Shown here: positions 42,099 to 52,399 of the stretch, piece by piece
Position numbering within the stretch: position 1 is the stretch's first letter
How the letters are laid out: every line of letters starts with the position of its first letter
NCBI GenBank assembly: GCA_963702705.1
Contig: CAVPDR010000007.1
Location: 62,001 to 126,000 of the forward strand
From: VRUE01 sp963702705
GTDB taxonomy: Bacteria > Actinomycetota > Thermoleophilia > Solirubrobacterales > 70-9
Direction of reading: 5' to 3'
Length of the DNA: 64,000 nt
Notes under the pieces: generated by a model
What the model saw: the letters and a program-made list of their open reading frames with translations, nothing else
Told to the model about the DNA's origin: nothing
Database searches by the model: none
Program-made: the position numbers and the translations under genes

Positions 42099-43283
42099 TC
42101 AGCCCTTGATCGAGGTCCAGGCCTGGACCCAGTCGTTGTAGTCCTTGCAGTCGCTCGACCCGTTGCCGCAGTCGGCGAGCGGCGTTTCCCAGTAGTAGAC
42201 GCGCTTCCAGAAGCCGGGATTGTCCGCGTGGTATTCGCTGCAGAAATTCGGGTTTTCCGTCTCTTCGCAGGCCTTTTCCTGGGCCGGCGCCTCGCCGAAG
42301 AATTCGGCCACTTCGGCATTGACTTTCGGCGAGACGATCCAGTCCATCCACATGTACATGCAGTTGGGATGCTTGGCTTCGGAGCTGATCATCCAGGTGT
42401 CCGACCAGCCCGTCGCCCCCTCGGAGGGCAGGAAGCCCTGGCTCGCCGGGCTCGCCGCGACCGGGTGGCCTTCCCCCTTCAGGGCGAAGTACTGATACTG
42501 CCAGGTGGTGCCGAGCGAGTCGTCGCCGCCGGCGAAGGCGGAGATCTGCTTCGCCGCATCGGACCAGTATTCGCCGACGTTGGCGCGCTGTTCCTTCAGC
42601 AGTTCGACCGCCGCTTCGAACTGTTCTTCGTTCAGCTCGTAGGGGTTTTCGATCCCAAGTTCGGGCTGGTGCGCCTTCAGGTAGACGGCCGCGTCGGCGA
42701 TGTAGATCGGGTCGTCGTAGGCGCTGATCTTGCCCTTGTATTTGACCGCCACTTTCGGGTCGAACATCACGTTCCAGGAGGTCGGCGCGGGTTTGACTTC
42801 TTCGCTGTTCCACATCAGCAGGTTCGCCCCGCGGCCGTGCGGGATCCCGTAGTGGACGCCGTCGAAGGTGTTGTACGGCTGGTTCTTCAGGTCGCTGAAG
42901 ATCGTCTTGTAGTTGGGGACGAGGTTGACGTTGACCGGGTCGACGTTGCCGGCGTCGACCAGCCGCGCCGTCGCGTTGCCCGAGGCCGAGACCCCGTCGT
43001 ACTGGCCGCTGCGCATCAGCTGAACCATTTCGTCGGAGGTGCCGGCGACCTTGTCGCTGACCTTGCAGCCGGTCTTTTCTTCGAACCCCTTCTTCCAAGG
43101 TTCTTCCACGTAGCCGGCCCAGGAGATCAGGCTGAGCGATCCCTCGCCCTTGCCGACCTTCTGCAGTTCTTCGCCGGTCGAGCTGCTGCTCGACGAGCCG
43201 CAGCCGGCCAGCACGAGCATGGTGGCGATAAGGCCCCCGATGATCAGCCAAGCCGTCCGCGCGGGGTTTGCGTGCGTCTTCAC
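42099..43283 (-). CDS. potD: Polyamine-type ABC transporter substrate-binding lipoprotein (PotD-like)
   Basis: This is a 394-residue protein with the lipobox 'LVLAGC' at about residue 28 followed by a Ser-rich linker, so it is anchored outside the membrane. It has family signatures of spermidine/putrescine-binding proteins: 'LSLISWAGYVEEPW', 'TGCKVSDKVAGTSDEMV', 'GVHYGIPHGRGANLLMWN'. The C-terminal third has an unusual set of cysteines (CEETENPNFC and DCGNGSSDC), probably two disulfides, which classical PotD proteins lack. The start overlaps the potA stop by 4 bases. It would bring the ligand to the PotB/PotC channel. Confidence 0.85.
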   Translation of the reverse strand: MKTHANPARTAWLIIGGLIATMLVLAGCGSSSSSSTGEELQKVGKGEGSLSLISWAGYVEEPWKKGFEEKTGCKVSDKVAGTSDEMVQLMRSGQYDGVSASGNATARLVDAGNVDPVNVNLVPNYKTIFSDLKNQPYNTFDGVHYGIPHGRGANLLMWNSEEVKPAPTSWNVMFDPKVAVKYKGKISAYDDPIYIADAAVYLKAHQPELGIENPYELNEEQFEAAVELLKEQRANVGEYWSDAAKQISAFAGGDDSLGTTWQYQYFALKGEGHPVAASPASQGFLPSEGATGWSDTWMISSEAKHPNCMYMWMDWIVSPKVNAEVAEFFGEAPAQEKACEETENPNFCSEYHADNPGFWKRVYYWETPLADCGNGSSDCKDYNDWVQAWTSIKG

Positions 43284-44287
43284 GATGAATCCTCCTCTGT
43301 AGTCGAACTCCCACGGACGGCGACCGCCTGCTCCGGGCGCCAGCCCACAATGACCTCCCTACCCTGCTCTGAGGCCGCGTCAACCGACGTGCCCTCCACG
43401 TTTTGGCGAATGACCTGAAGCTCCCCGCCGGCGTCGAGCGCCACCGTGTAGCGGGTCACCATCCCGGCGTAGGCGACCTCGGCGATGCGGCCGCGCTCGC
43501 TGCGCAGGCCGTCGAGCGGCGCGGCCGGGTCGGCCAGCTGGATCTTCTCCGGGCGGATCGTGAAGCGGGTGCCGTCGCGCTCGAGCAGGTTGGAGACGCC
43601 GACGAAGCCGGCGACGAACTCGGTCGCGGGGCGCTCGTAGAGCTCGACCGGCGGGCTGACCTGCTCGATCCGGCCCTCGTTGAAGACGGCGATGCGGTTG
43701 CTCATCGTCAGCGCCTCGTCCTGGTCGTGGGTGACGTAGACGAAGGTGATCCCGACCTCGCCCTGGATCGCCTTCAGCTCGACCTGCATCTGCTCGCGCA
43801 GCTTCAGGTCGAGGGCGCCGAGCGGCTCGTCGAGCAGCAGCACCCTGGGCCGGTTGACGATCGCCCGTGCCAGGGCGACGCGCTGACGCTGGCCGCCCGA
43901 GAGCTCGGCCGGCTTTCGCTCGCCGTAGCCGGGCAGGCGGACCATCTCCAGCGCCTCGTCGCGGCGGCGCGCCCGCTCGGCCTTATCGACCCGGGCGATC
44001 TTCAGCCCGTAGGCGACGTTCTCGCCGACGGTCATGTGGGGGAACAGCGCGTAGTCCTGGAAGACGGTGTTGACGGCGCGGTCGTAGGGCGGCACGCCGC
44101 TGACGTCGCGGCCGGCGAGCTCGATCGTGCCGCCGCTGGGGTCCTCGAAGCCGGCGATCATTCGCAGCGTCGTCGTCTTGCCCGAGCCCGAGGGCCCGAG
44201 CATCGTGAAGAACTCCCCGGCCTCGACCTCGAGGTCGATTCCGGCAACCGCAACCACCTCTCCGTAATGCTTGGAGAGGCCAGCCAA
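43280..44287 (-). CDS. potA: Polyamine-type ABC transporter ATP-binding protein (PotA-like)
   Basis: This is a 335-residue ATPase with Walker A 'GPSGSGKTT' (about 31-39), Q-loop 'VFQDYALFPHM', signature 'LSGGQRQRVALARA', Walker B 'VLLLDEPLGALD', and switch His in 'VTHDQDEA'. A TOBE-type regulatory domain fills residues about 235-325 ('FTIRPEKIQLA'). The only canonical in-frame start is TTG 44287. An AAGGAG site lies about 23 bases upstream of it, further than usual, so the true start may be noncanonical. It is the first gene of the operon and energises the two permeases. Confidence 0.85.
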   Translation of the reverse strand: MAGLSKHYGEVVAVAGIDLEVEAGEFFTMLGPSGSGKTTTLRMIAGFEDPSGGTIELAGRDVSGVPPYDRAVNTVFQDYALFPHMTVGENVAYGLKIARVDKAERARRRDEALEMVRLPGYGERKPAELSGGQRQRVALARAIVNRPRVLLLDEPLGALDLKLREQMQVELKAIQGEVGITFVYVTHDQDEALTMSNRIAVFNEGRIEQVSPPVELYERPATEFVAGFVGVSNLLERDGTRFTIRPEKIQLADPAAPLDGLRSERGRIAEVAYAGMVTRYTVALDAGGELQVIRQNVEGTSVDAASEQGREVIVGWRPEQAVAVRGSSTTEEDSS

Positions 44288-44351
44288 GCGGATGTCGGGT
44301 GTAGCAGCTACTCCTTGACGTTATCCGAGTGGTTGAGGATGTAAAGGCCAA

Positions 44352-44382
44352 ACTCGCCCCGGCCGGTTGGCCGGGGCGGAGT
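44352..44382 (-). terminator. Hairpin after the NlpC/P60 gene, likely transcription terminator
   Basis: A GC-rich hairpin with a 10-bp perfect core (CGCCCCGGCC / GGCCGGGGCG, loop GGTT) lies 24 bases after the hydrolase stop and before the pot operon. There is no clear U-run, as is common in high-GC actinobacteria. Confidence 0.5.
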
Positions 44383-44405
44383 ACGGCGCAGGCACGAATG
44401 CGGCT

Positions 44406-44960
44406 TTAGAAGCCTTCGGGGTGGCGGGCGATGTAGCCGATGTTGTCGCGCAGGTCTTCGTGCCAGCGCGGGCCGGTGCCGCTGGCGTCGCCCGAGGTGT
44501 CCCAGCGGAAGCCGGCAATCACCGCGTAGGCGTGGCCGGCGTTGGCGTAGACGGTGATCCAGCGCCCTTCGCCAGCCAGGCCCCATTTCTCCATCGGGCC
44601 GGACGGCAGCGGGCTTTCGAGGAAATTGCCGCCGTGCAGGGCGTAGCTGACCGAGCCGGAGCAGTCGTAGCCGCGGTCCCACCAGCGGGCGTGGCCGCCG
44701 CCCCAGATGTAGGGCTTGGTGCGGATTTTGTTCGCCGCCGCGATGACCTGCTGAACCTGAAGCGGGGCGGATTTGGGCGGGATCAGCATCCCGTTTGGCA
44801 GCAGCCTTGCTTTGGCCGTAGGGGTGCAGACATCCGTTTCGGCGGGCGAAACGCCACCGCCACCGCAGTTTGCCGAGGCTGCCCCCGGGGTAATAATCAG
44901 AGCGACGAACACCCCTGCTGTCGCTATGCCTAGCTTGAACTTATTGCTGTTCTTGCGCAA
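44406..44960 (-). CDS. Secreted NlpC/P60-like cell-wall hydrolase
   Basis: This is a 184-residue protein. TTG 44960 is preceded by GAAGGAG at good spacing and starts a signal peptide (about 30 residues, to ASA). The catalytic domain shows the Cys of 'DCSGSVSYAL' (about 101) and the His of 'NAGHAYAVIAG', with 'YIWGGGH' before the Cys, as in NlpC/P60 peptidases that cut peptidoglycan stem peptides. It is short for the class and has no separate wall-binding domain. A c-di-AMP riboswitch precedes it, as for resuscitation and cell-separation hydrolases in other Actinobacteria, so synthesis should fall when c-di-AMP is high. Confidence 0.85.
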   Translation of the reverse strand: MRKNSNKFKLGIATAGVFVALIITPGAASANCGGGGVSPAETDVCTPTAKARLLPNGMLIPPKSAPLQVQQVIAAANKIRTKPYIWGGGHARWWDRGYDCSGSVSYALHGGNFLESPLPSGPMEKWGLAGEGRWITVYANAGHAYAVIAGFRWDTSGDASGTGPRWHEDLRDNIGYIARHPEGF

Positions 44961-44974
44961 ACCGATCTCCTTCG

Positions 44975-45103
44975 TCGGCCTACGGGGTTAGCTGTCGGGC
45001 TGGCGCTGTAGGAGCCTGCGCCCCCGCCTGTACCAGGCGAGTTAGCCCCGAAAACGTGGTTCCCCCGCTCCCGTGGCGCCTCTGGCGCTCGGGATTCGGC
45101 GTT
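44975..45103 (-). promoter_or_regulatory. c-di-AMP riboswitch (ydaO/yuaA class)
   Basis: Read on the minus strand, the leader has the class hallmarks in order: 'GCCGAATCC' (45100 down), 'GGGGGAACCACG', 'TTTTCGGGGCTAAC', and 'CCCGACAGCTAACCCCG' (ending about 44982), with the closing stem GCC/GGC at 45100-45098 and 44980-44978. These match ydaO aptamers, whose ligand is c-di-AMP and which usually switch expression off. The ribosome site of the hydrolase gene lies just downstream. A possible -10 box TACAGT is at 45130-45125 on the same strand. The 269-base gap to the divergent SDR gene holds nothing else I can name. Confidence 0.93.
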
Positions 45104-45229
45104 TCGGTTATTCGGAACGGCGGCACTGTACACGATCCGCCGGTCGCTTGCTCATGAAAAACAAATATTTTGCGATTCGCCTGCACTTTGGGTTGATTCG
45201 ACGCCGCGGCTGGTAGCTTGCGCTCTGCG

Positions 45230-46030
45230 ATGGATCTTGCGGGAAGGACAGCGCTGCTCACCGGGGCCACAGGAGGCCTCGGCCGCGCGATCGCCAAAGC
45301 GCTAGCCGTTCGCGGCGCGAAGCTGGTCCTCAGCGGCCGCAAGGCGGAGGCGCTGGAAGCCCTCGCGGCGGAACTGCCGGGCGAGGGCCACAAGGTGCTC
45401 CCGGCCGACCTTGGCGAGGAGGGCTCGGCCGAGAAGCTGGCGTCCGAAGCGGGCAGCGTCGACATCCTCGTCGCCAACGCGGGGCTTCCCGGCAGCGGCA
45501 GGCTGCAGGAGCTGACCGCGGAGCAACTGGCCCGCACGCTGCGCGTCAACCTCGAGGCGCCGATGTTGCTGGCTCAGGCGCTCGAGTCCTCGATGGTCGA
45601 GAAGGGCGCCGGACACATGGTTTTCATCTCCTCGCTCTCGGGGAAGTCGGCGACGCCGCTCTCCTCGATCTACAACGCCACGAAGTTCGGGCTGCGCGGC
45701 TTCGCCCTCGGGCTGCGCGCCGACCTCGACCCCCTCGGTATCGGCGTCTCGATCGTCTCTCCGGGGACAATCCGCGAAGCGGGCATGTACGCGGACTCGG
45801 GGGCAAAACCGATCCCCGGCCTCGGCACTGGTACTCCGCAACAGGTCGCCGATGCCGTCGTGAAGGTGATCGAGCGCAACAAGGTCGAGATAGCTGTGGC
45901 CCCAATGCGCCAGCGAGCGCTCGCCCACTTCGCCCTCGCAACTCCCGGAATCTCGGTCAAGGTGGCCAGCGGCGATGCGGGCCAGAAAGCTGCCGCAGCC
46001 GTAGCCGAAGGCCAGCACGACAAGCGCTGA
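45230..46030 (+). CDS. Short-chain dehydrogenase/reductase
   Basis: This is a 266-residue classical SDR. ATG 45230 is preferred; a TTG at 45218 would add four residues. Cofactor motif 'TGATGGLGRA' is at about 9-18, 'NAG' near 82, catalytic Ser in 'FISSLSG' and 'YNATK' (Tyr and Lys) near 147-151. The fold and length are typical, with NAD(P)(H) as the hydride carrier. The substrate cannot be told from sequence; similar genes act on lipids or keto compounds. It is divergent from the riboswitch-hydrolase unit and is followed 14 bases later by a long inverted repeat. Confidence 0.85.
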   Translation: MDLAGRTALLTGATGGLGRAIAKALAVRGAKLVLSGRKAEALEALAAELPGEGHKVLPADLGEEGSAEKLASEAGSVDILVANAGLPGSGRLQELTAEQLARTLRVNLEAPMLLAQALESSMVEKGAGHMVFISSLSGKSATPLSSIYNATKFGLRGFALGLRADLDPLGIGVSIVSPGTIREAGMYADSGAKPIPGLGTGTPQQVADAVVKVIERNKVEIAVAPMRQRALAHFALATPGISVKVASGDAGQKAAAAVAEGQHDKR

Positions 46031-46044
46031 ACACAGACGTTGAA

Positions 46045-46143
46045 CGAGGGGCGGGTGGGTGCCTCTCGACCGGGCGGATACTCAAATCGCAGGTCTAATT
46101 AGACCTGCGATTGGACGGGCGAGAGGCACCCACCCGCCCCTCG
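46045..46143. repeat. Nested inverted repeat (24-bp outer arms, 28-bp inner palindrome)
   Basis: Outer arms 46045-46068 and 46120-46143 are perfectly complementary. Between them lies a perfect 28-bp palindrome centred on CTAATTAG (46085-46112). The element fills almost the whole gap between the SDR stop and the aconitase start (46166). It could act as a bidirectional terminator, a REP/MITE-like mobile element, or both. Confidence 0.9.
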
Positions 46144-46165
46144 TCCCCTCGCCTAGGATGAAGAG

Positions 46166-48976
<2,811 letters not shown>

Positions 48977-48997
48977 AAGGCCGACTCGGAAGGATGG

Positions 48998-49120
48998 GGT
49001 GCGTGGCTGGCAGCGCCGGACCAAGCGAGGCAAGGACGCAGGGAGCCCGAATAGCAGCGCTATTCGGGCGACTGAGGACGCCGCATCGCGCAGTGTCCGC
49101 CGCCGCCAGCCACGTGCACC
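48998..49120. repeat. Nested inverted repeat downstream of acnA
   Basis: The outer arms (48998-49011 and 49105-49120) pair over 14 positions with a two-base bulge. The centre is a perfect 11-bp hairpin, GCCCGAATAGC / GCTATTCGGGC with loop AGC (49045-49069). It lies 21 bases after the acnA stop and could end transcription from both sides. It resembles the architecture of REP-like elements. Confidence 0.8.
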
Positions 49121-49129
49121 AGACTTGCG

Positions 49130-49279
49130 GGGCGACCTTCTAACCGCAGGGCGGTGCAGAGAGGGCCGCGGGAGGCAGGGGGGTCCGCGCGACCCTCACT
49201 GCACCTGCGCGTCGGTAGCCAGGGAGGGATGCCGACGCGGCCGTTCCCCTAAACGGGACTGCTCAGAGGAACAGTCAGT
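49130..49279 (-). ncRNA. Candidate structured non-coding RNA of about 150 nt, class unknown
   Basis: The 353-base gap 48977-49329 contains no convincing ORF. On the minus strand a good sigma70 promoter (49285-49313) is followed by several hairpins: GACTG/CAGTC; CGCGTCGG/CCGACGCG (49241-49210 region); a long stem GGTGCAG-x-GAGGG pairing CCCTC-x-CTGCACC around 49152-49205; and TGCGG/CCGCA near 49124-49148. The end is unknown; the inverted repeat at 48998-49120 may terminate it. I compared it by eye with RNase P, tmRNA, SRP and 6S RNA and cannot assign it. The strand rests on the promoter. Confidence 0.5.
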
Positions 49280-49284
49280 CTCTA

Positions 49285-49313
49285 CCTATACCGCGTTGAC
49301 TGCTTTGGGTCAA
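49285..49313 (-). promoter_or_regulatory. Sigma70-type promoter driving the candidate ncRNA
   Basis: On the minus strand TTGACC (49313-49308) and TATAGG (49290-49285) are separated by exactly 17 bases. It lies just after the stop of the DUF3817-like gene, so it does not serve that gene. Confidence 0.55.
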
Positions 49314-49329
49314 GCCTGCCTGAGCGTAT

Positions 49330-49668
49330 CTACGGCGATTCCGCAACTCTTTGCGGAGAATCCGCAATGCCCCAGCCCCTGCGTTCGATCAGCTCAATGC
49401 CGATAACGCTGCCGACTGGTCCAACTGGTGTGAGCGTTGCCGCAAGCAGCGTGTAGGGCGCCTGGCGCTTGCCGCAGGCAACCCAGATGGCGATGCAGAG
49501 GGCGACGAAACCAAGCCCGTGCGCCCAGCCGAACACCATCGTCTCTGTATCGAACCCGGGTATCAGCCAAAAGACGATCAACAGGCTGAAGATCCCCAGC
49601 TCAACCCACGAAAGCCACTTGACCCACTTGAACATCGGCCCGGGGACCGGCTTTCGCAAAGCGCTCAT
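49330..49668 (-). CDS. Small integral membrane protein, DUF3817-like
   Basis: This is a 112-residue protein with three hydrophobic segments (about 20-38, 48-65 and 72-92) and the 'AHGLGFVALCIAIW' and 'GPVGSVIGIELIERR' motifs typical of DUF3817 membrane proteins. The function of the family is unknown. ATG 49668 gives a short charged N-terminus. It lies 39 bases after the 2-oxoglutarate dehydrogenase gene on the same strand and may be co-transcribed with it. Confidence 0.65.
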   Translation of the reverse strand: MSALRKPVPGPMFKWVKWLSWVELGIFSLLIVFWLIPGFDTETMVFGWAHGLGFVALCIAIWVACGKRQAPYTLLAATLTPVGPVGSVIGIELIERRGWGIADSPQRVAESP

Positions 49669-49707
49669 AGCTGGACGATAGCCAGGACTGGGCGGCTGGC
49701 GAGGCGC

Positions 49708-52305
49708 CTACGCGCCAGGAGTGAGAGCAGTGAGCACGATCCGCTCCTGCTCCCTGGCGTGTGCCACCGAGTAACCCTCGCCGGGGCTGGCGCGGATCGG
49801 GCGGCCGATGTAGCCGAGCTCCACACCCTCGGGAAGGAGGTCGGGCAGGCGGCGCGACATCACCTTCCAGCAGCCCATGTTGCGCGGCTCCTCCTGCACC
49901 CAGGTGATCTCCTTCAGGTTCGGGTAGGAGGCGATCAGCTCGGTCAGCTGCTGCTTGGCGAAGGGGTAGAGCAGCTCGACCCGGGCGATCGCGACGTTCT
50001 CCGCCTTCTCGCGCCGCTCGCTGGCGTCCATGTCGAAGTAGACCTTGCCGGTGCAGAGGACGAGCCGCTCGACCTTCTCGCGCCGCTCGGCCGCGCTCGG
50101 GTCGTCGAGGATGAAGTGGAAGTGTTCCTCGGTCAGCTGTTGCGGGGTGGCCGCGGCGCGATCGAGTCGCAGCAGGCCCTTGGGGGTGAAGACGACCAGC
50201 GGCCGCGGCTTGCGGATCAATGCCTGGCGGCGCAGCAGGTGGAAGTACTGGGCCGCGGTGGTCGGGTTGGCGATGCGGATGTTGCCCTCGGCGGCGAGGG
50301 CGAGGAAGCGCTCGATCCGGGCGCTCGAGTGCTCCGGCCCCGAGCCCTCGTAGCCGTGCGGCAGCAGCAGGGTGAGGCGGCTGGTCTGCCCCCACTTGGC
50401 CTCGCCGGAGACGATGAAGCTGTCGATGATCACCTGGCCGGCATTGGCGAAGTCGCCGTACTGGGCCTCCCAGAGCACCAGCGCGTTCGGCATCGCCGCC
50501 GAGTAGCCGTACTCGTAGCCGAGGCAGGCGGCCTCTGAGAGCGGGCTGTTGTAGAGCTCGAAGGGGGCGCTGGCGTCGTCGAGGTTCTGCATCGGGGTGT
50601 ACTCGAGGCCGGTGTTCTCGTCGTGGAGGACGAGGTGGCGGTGGGAGAAGGTGCCGCGCTCGGAGTCCTGGCCGGTGAGGCGGATGTGGACGCCCTCGGT
50701 CAGCAGCGAGGCGAAGGCGAGCGCCTCGGCGTGGCCGAATTCGATCCCGCCGTTCTCCAGCGTGTCGAGCCGCTTGCTCAACGGTTTGCGCAGCTTGCGG
50801 TGGATCGTGAAGCTCTCCGGGACCTCGATCAGCGCCTGGTTCAGCTCGCGCAGCTTCTCGATCGGCACCGCGGTATCCACCGGCGGGCTGGCGCTGCGGT
50901 CGAGCTCGCCGGTGCTGGTCGTGGTCACCGTCGGGTCCTCGTAGTCGCCCAGCTCCATCTTGTGGCGCAACTCCTTGAGCGAGGCCGACATCTCGTCGTG
51001 GCGTTCTTTGGCGGCGGCCTCGACTTCCTCGCGGGCGATCGTCCCCGCCTCGACCAGCTTCTCGGCGTAGATCTCGGAAACCGGCGGGTGGGCCTTGATC
51101 TTGGCCGCGATCTGGGGCTGGGTGTAGGCGGGCTCGTCGGTCTCGTTGTGGCCGTAGCGTCGGTAGCCGATCACGTCGATGACGATGTCGCGGCCCCAGC
51201 GCTCGCGGTAGGCCATCGCCAGCCGCACCGCGGCCGAGCAGGCCTCGACGTCGTCGGCGTTGACGTGGACGATCGGCACGTTGAAGCCCTTCGCCATGTC
51301 GGCGGCGTAGGGAGTGGAGCGGGCGTCCTCGGGGTCGGTGGTGAAGCCGACCTGGTTGTTCTGGATCACGTGGATCGTGCCGCCGGTCGTGTAGCCCTTC
51401 AAGGACTGCAGGTTGAGCGTCTCGGCCACCACGCCCTGGCCGGGGAAGGCGGCGTCGCCGTGCAGCAGCACCGGCACCGCGCGCTTCGACTGATGCTCGA
51501 TCTCGGCGCCCTCGAAGTCGGACTGGATCAAGCGCGTCGCCCCCTCGACCACCGGGTTGACGAACTCGAGGTGGCTCGGGTTGGGGTAGAGGCGGACGGC
51601 GATCTTCTCGCCCTCGCTGGTCTCGTAGATGCCCTGGTGGCCGTAGTGGTACTTGACGTCGCCGGTGCCGCCGTGCGGGATCGCCGCGACGGCCTTGACC
51701 GCGTCGATCTGCTTGGAGCCCTCGAACTCGGCCAGGATCGACTCGACCGAGCGGCCGAGGTTGTGGGCGAGGACGGCGAGGCGGCCGCGGTGGGCCATGC
51801 CGAAGACGACCTCCTCGGCGCCGCTGCGGTGGGCCAGGGTGACGAGCTCGTCGAGCATCGGTACGACCGCGTCGAGGCCCTCGATCGTGAAGATCTTCTG
51901 GCCCAGGTAGGCCTTCTCGATGAAGCGCTCGAACTGGAAGACATCGATCAGCCGCATCAGCAGGCGCCGTTTCTCGTCGTCGGCGAGCGGCTGGCGGTGG
52001 GCGCCGGTCTCGACCATCTCGCGCAGCCAGGTGCGCTGCTGGTGCGAGGAGAGGTGCTCGAACTGGTAGGCGATCGTGCCGCAGTAGGCCTCGCGCATCC
52101 GCGGCAGCGCCTCGAGCAGGGTCTCGCCGGGGACGCCGATGCGCAGGATCGAGGCCGGCACCCGCGCCATCAGCTCCGGCGTCAGGTTGAGCCGCTCGGG
52201 CTGGATCGCCGGGTCGCCCTTGGGTTCGCGGCCGAGCGGGTCGAGCCGGGCCGCCAGGTGGCCGTGGGTGCGATAGCCCTTGAGCAGCGAGGTGGCGGCC
52301 TGCAC
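49708..52305 (-). CDS. kgd: 2-oxoglutarate dehydrogenase E1 part of an E2-E1 fusion, frame-shifted from E2
   Basis: This is a thiamin-diphosphate decarboxylase/dehydrogenase region of 865 residues. Motifs: 'GMAHRGRLAVLAHN', 'HGGTGDVKYHYG', the ThDP motif from 'GDAAFPGQG' to 'QNNQVGF', 'NPSHLEFVNPVVEG', and 'RRYGHNETDEPAYTQP'. It performs the first step of the 2-oxoglutarate dehydrogenase complex. The only start in this frame near the N-terminus is GTG 52305, inside conserved sequence; the frame stays open upstream with a plausible Ala/Pro linker. In Mycobacterium and Corynebacterium an E2-like domain is fused to this E1, and here the E2 lies directly upstream but one frame away. I read it as one gene with a frameshift between about 52360 and 52440. 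Confidence 0.88.
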   Translation of the reverse strand: MQAATSLLKGYRTHGHLAARLDPLGREPKGDPAIQPERLNLTPELMARVPASILRIGVPGETLLEALPRMREAYCGTIAYQFEHLSSHQQRTWLREMVETGAHRQPLADDEKRRLLMRLIDVFQFERFIEKAYLGQKIFTIEGLDAVVPMLDELVTLAHRSGAEEVVFGMAHRGRLAVLAHNLGRSVESILAEFEGSKQIDAVKAVAAIPHGGTGDVKYHYGHQGIYETSEGEKIAVRLYPNPSHLEFVNPVVEGATRLIQSDFEGAEIEHQSKRAVPVLLHGDAAFPGQGVVAETLNLQSLKGYTTGGTIHVIQNNQVGFTTDPEDARSTPYAADMAKGFNVPIVHVNADDVEACSAAVRLAMAYRERWGRDIVIDVIGYRRYGHNETDEPAYTQPQIAAKIKAHPPVSEIYAEKLVEAGTIAREEVEAAAKERHDEMSASLKELRHKMELGDYEDPTVTTTSTGELDRSASPPVDTAVPIEKLRELNQALIEVPESFTIHRKLRKPLSKRLDTLENGGIEFGHAEALAFASLLTEGVHIRLTGQDSERGTFSHRHLVLHDENTGLEYTPMQNLDDASAPFELYNSPLSEAACLGYEYGYSAAMPNALVLWEAQYGDFANAGQVIIDSFIVSGEAKWGQTSRLTLLLPHGYEGSGPEHSSARIERFLALAAEGNIRIANPTTAAQYFHLLRRQALIRKPRPLVVFTPKGLLRLDRAAATPQQLTEEHFHFILDDPSAAERREKVERLVLCTGKVYFDMDASERREKAENVAIARVELLYPFAKQQLTELIASYPNLKEITWVQEEPRNMGCWKVMSRRLPDLLPEGVELGYIGRPIRASPGEGYSVAHAREQERIVLTALTPGA

Positions 52306-52399
52306 CGCCTGCAGCAGCTCCTCGTCGGGTTGGGTGGTGGTGACGGTGTGCTCGGTCGTCGCCGGGGTAGGGGCGCCGAGTGGCGGTGCCGAGGCGGAG

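Noticed and set aside
44288..44323. Earlier start for PotA at ATC 44293 or GTA 44311
   Set aside because: Neither is a normal start codon; TTG 44287 is the only canonical choice before the frame's upstream stop, though its ribosome site is distant.
49130..49280. Assignment of the structured gap to RNase P, tmRNA, SRP or 6S RNA
   Set aside because: The conserved blocks of RNase P, tmRNA and SRP RNA are not visible, and a 6S-like single long rod with a central bubble could not be drawn convincingly by hand.
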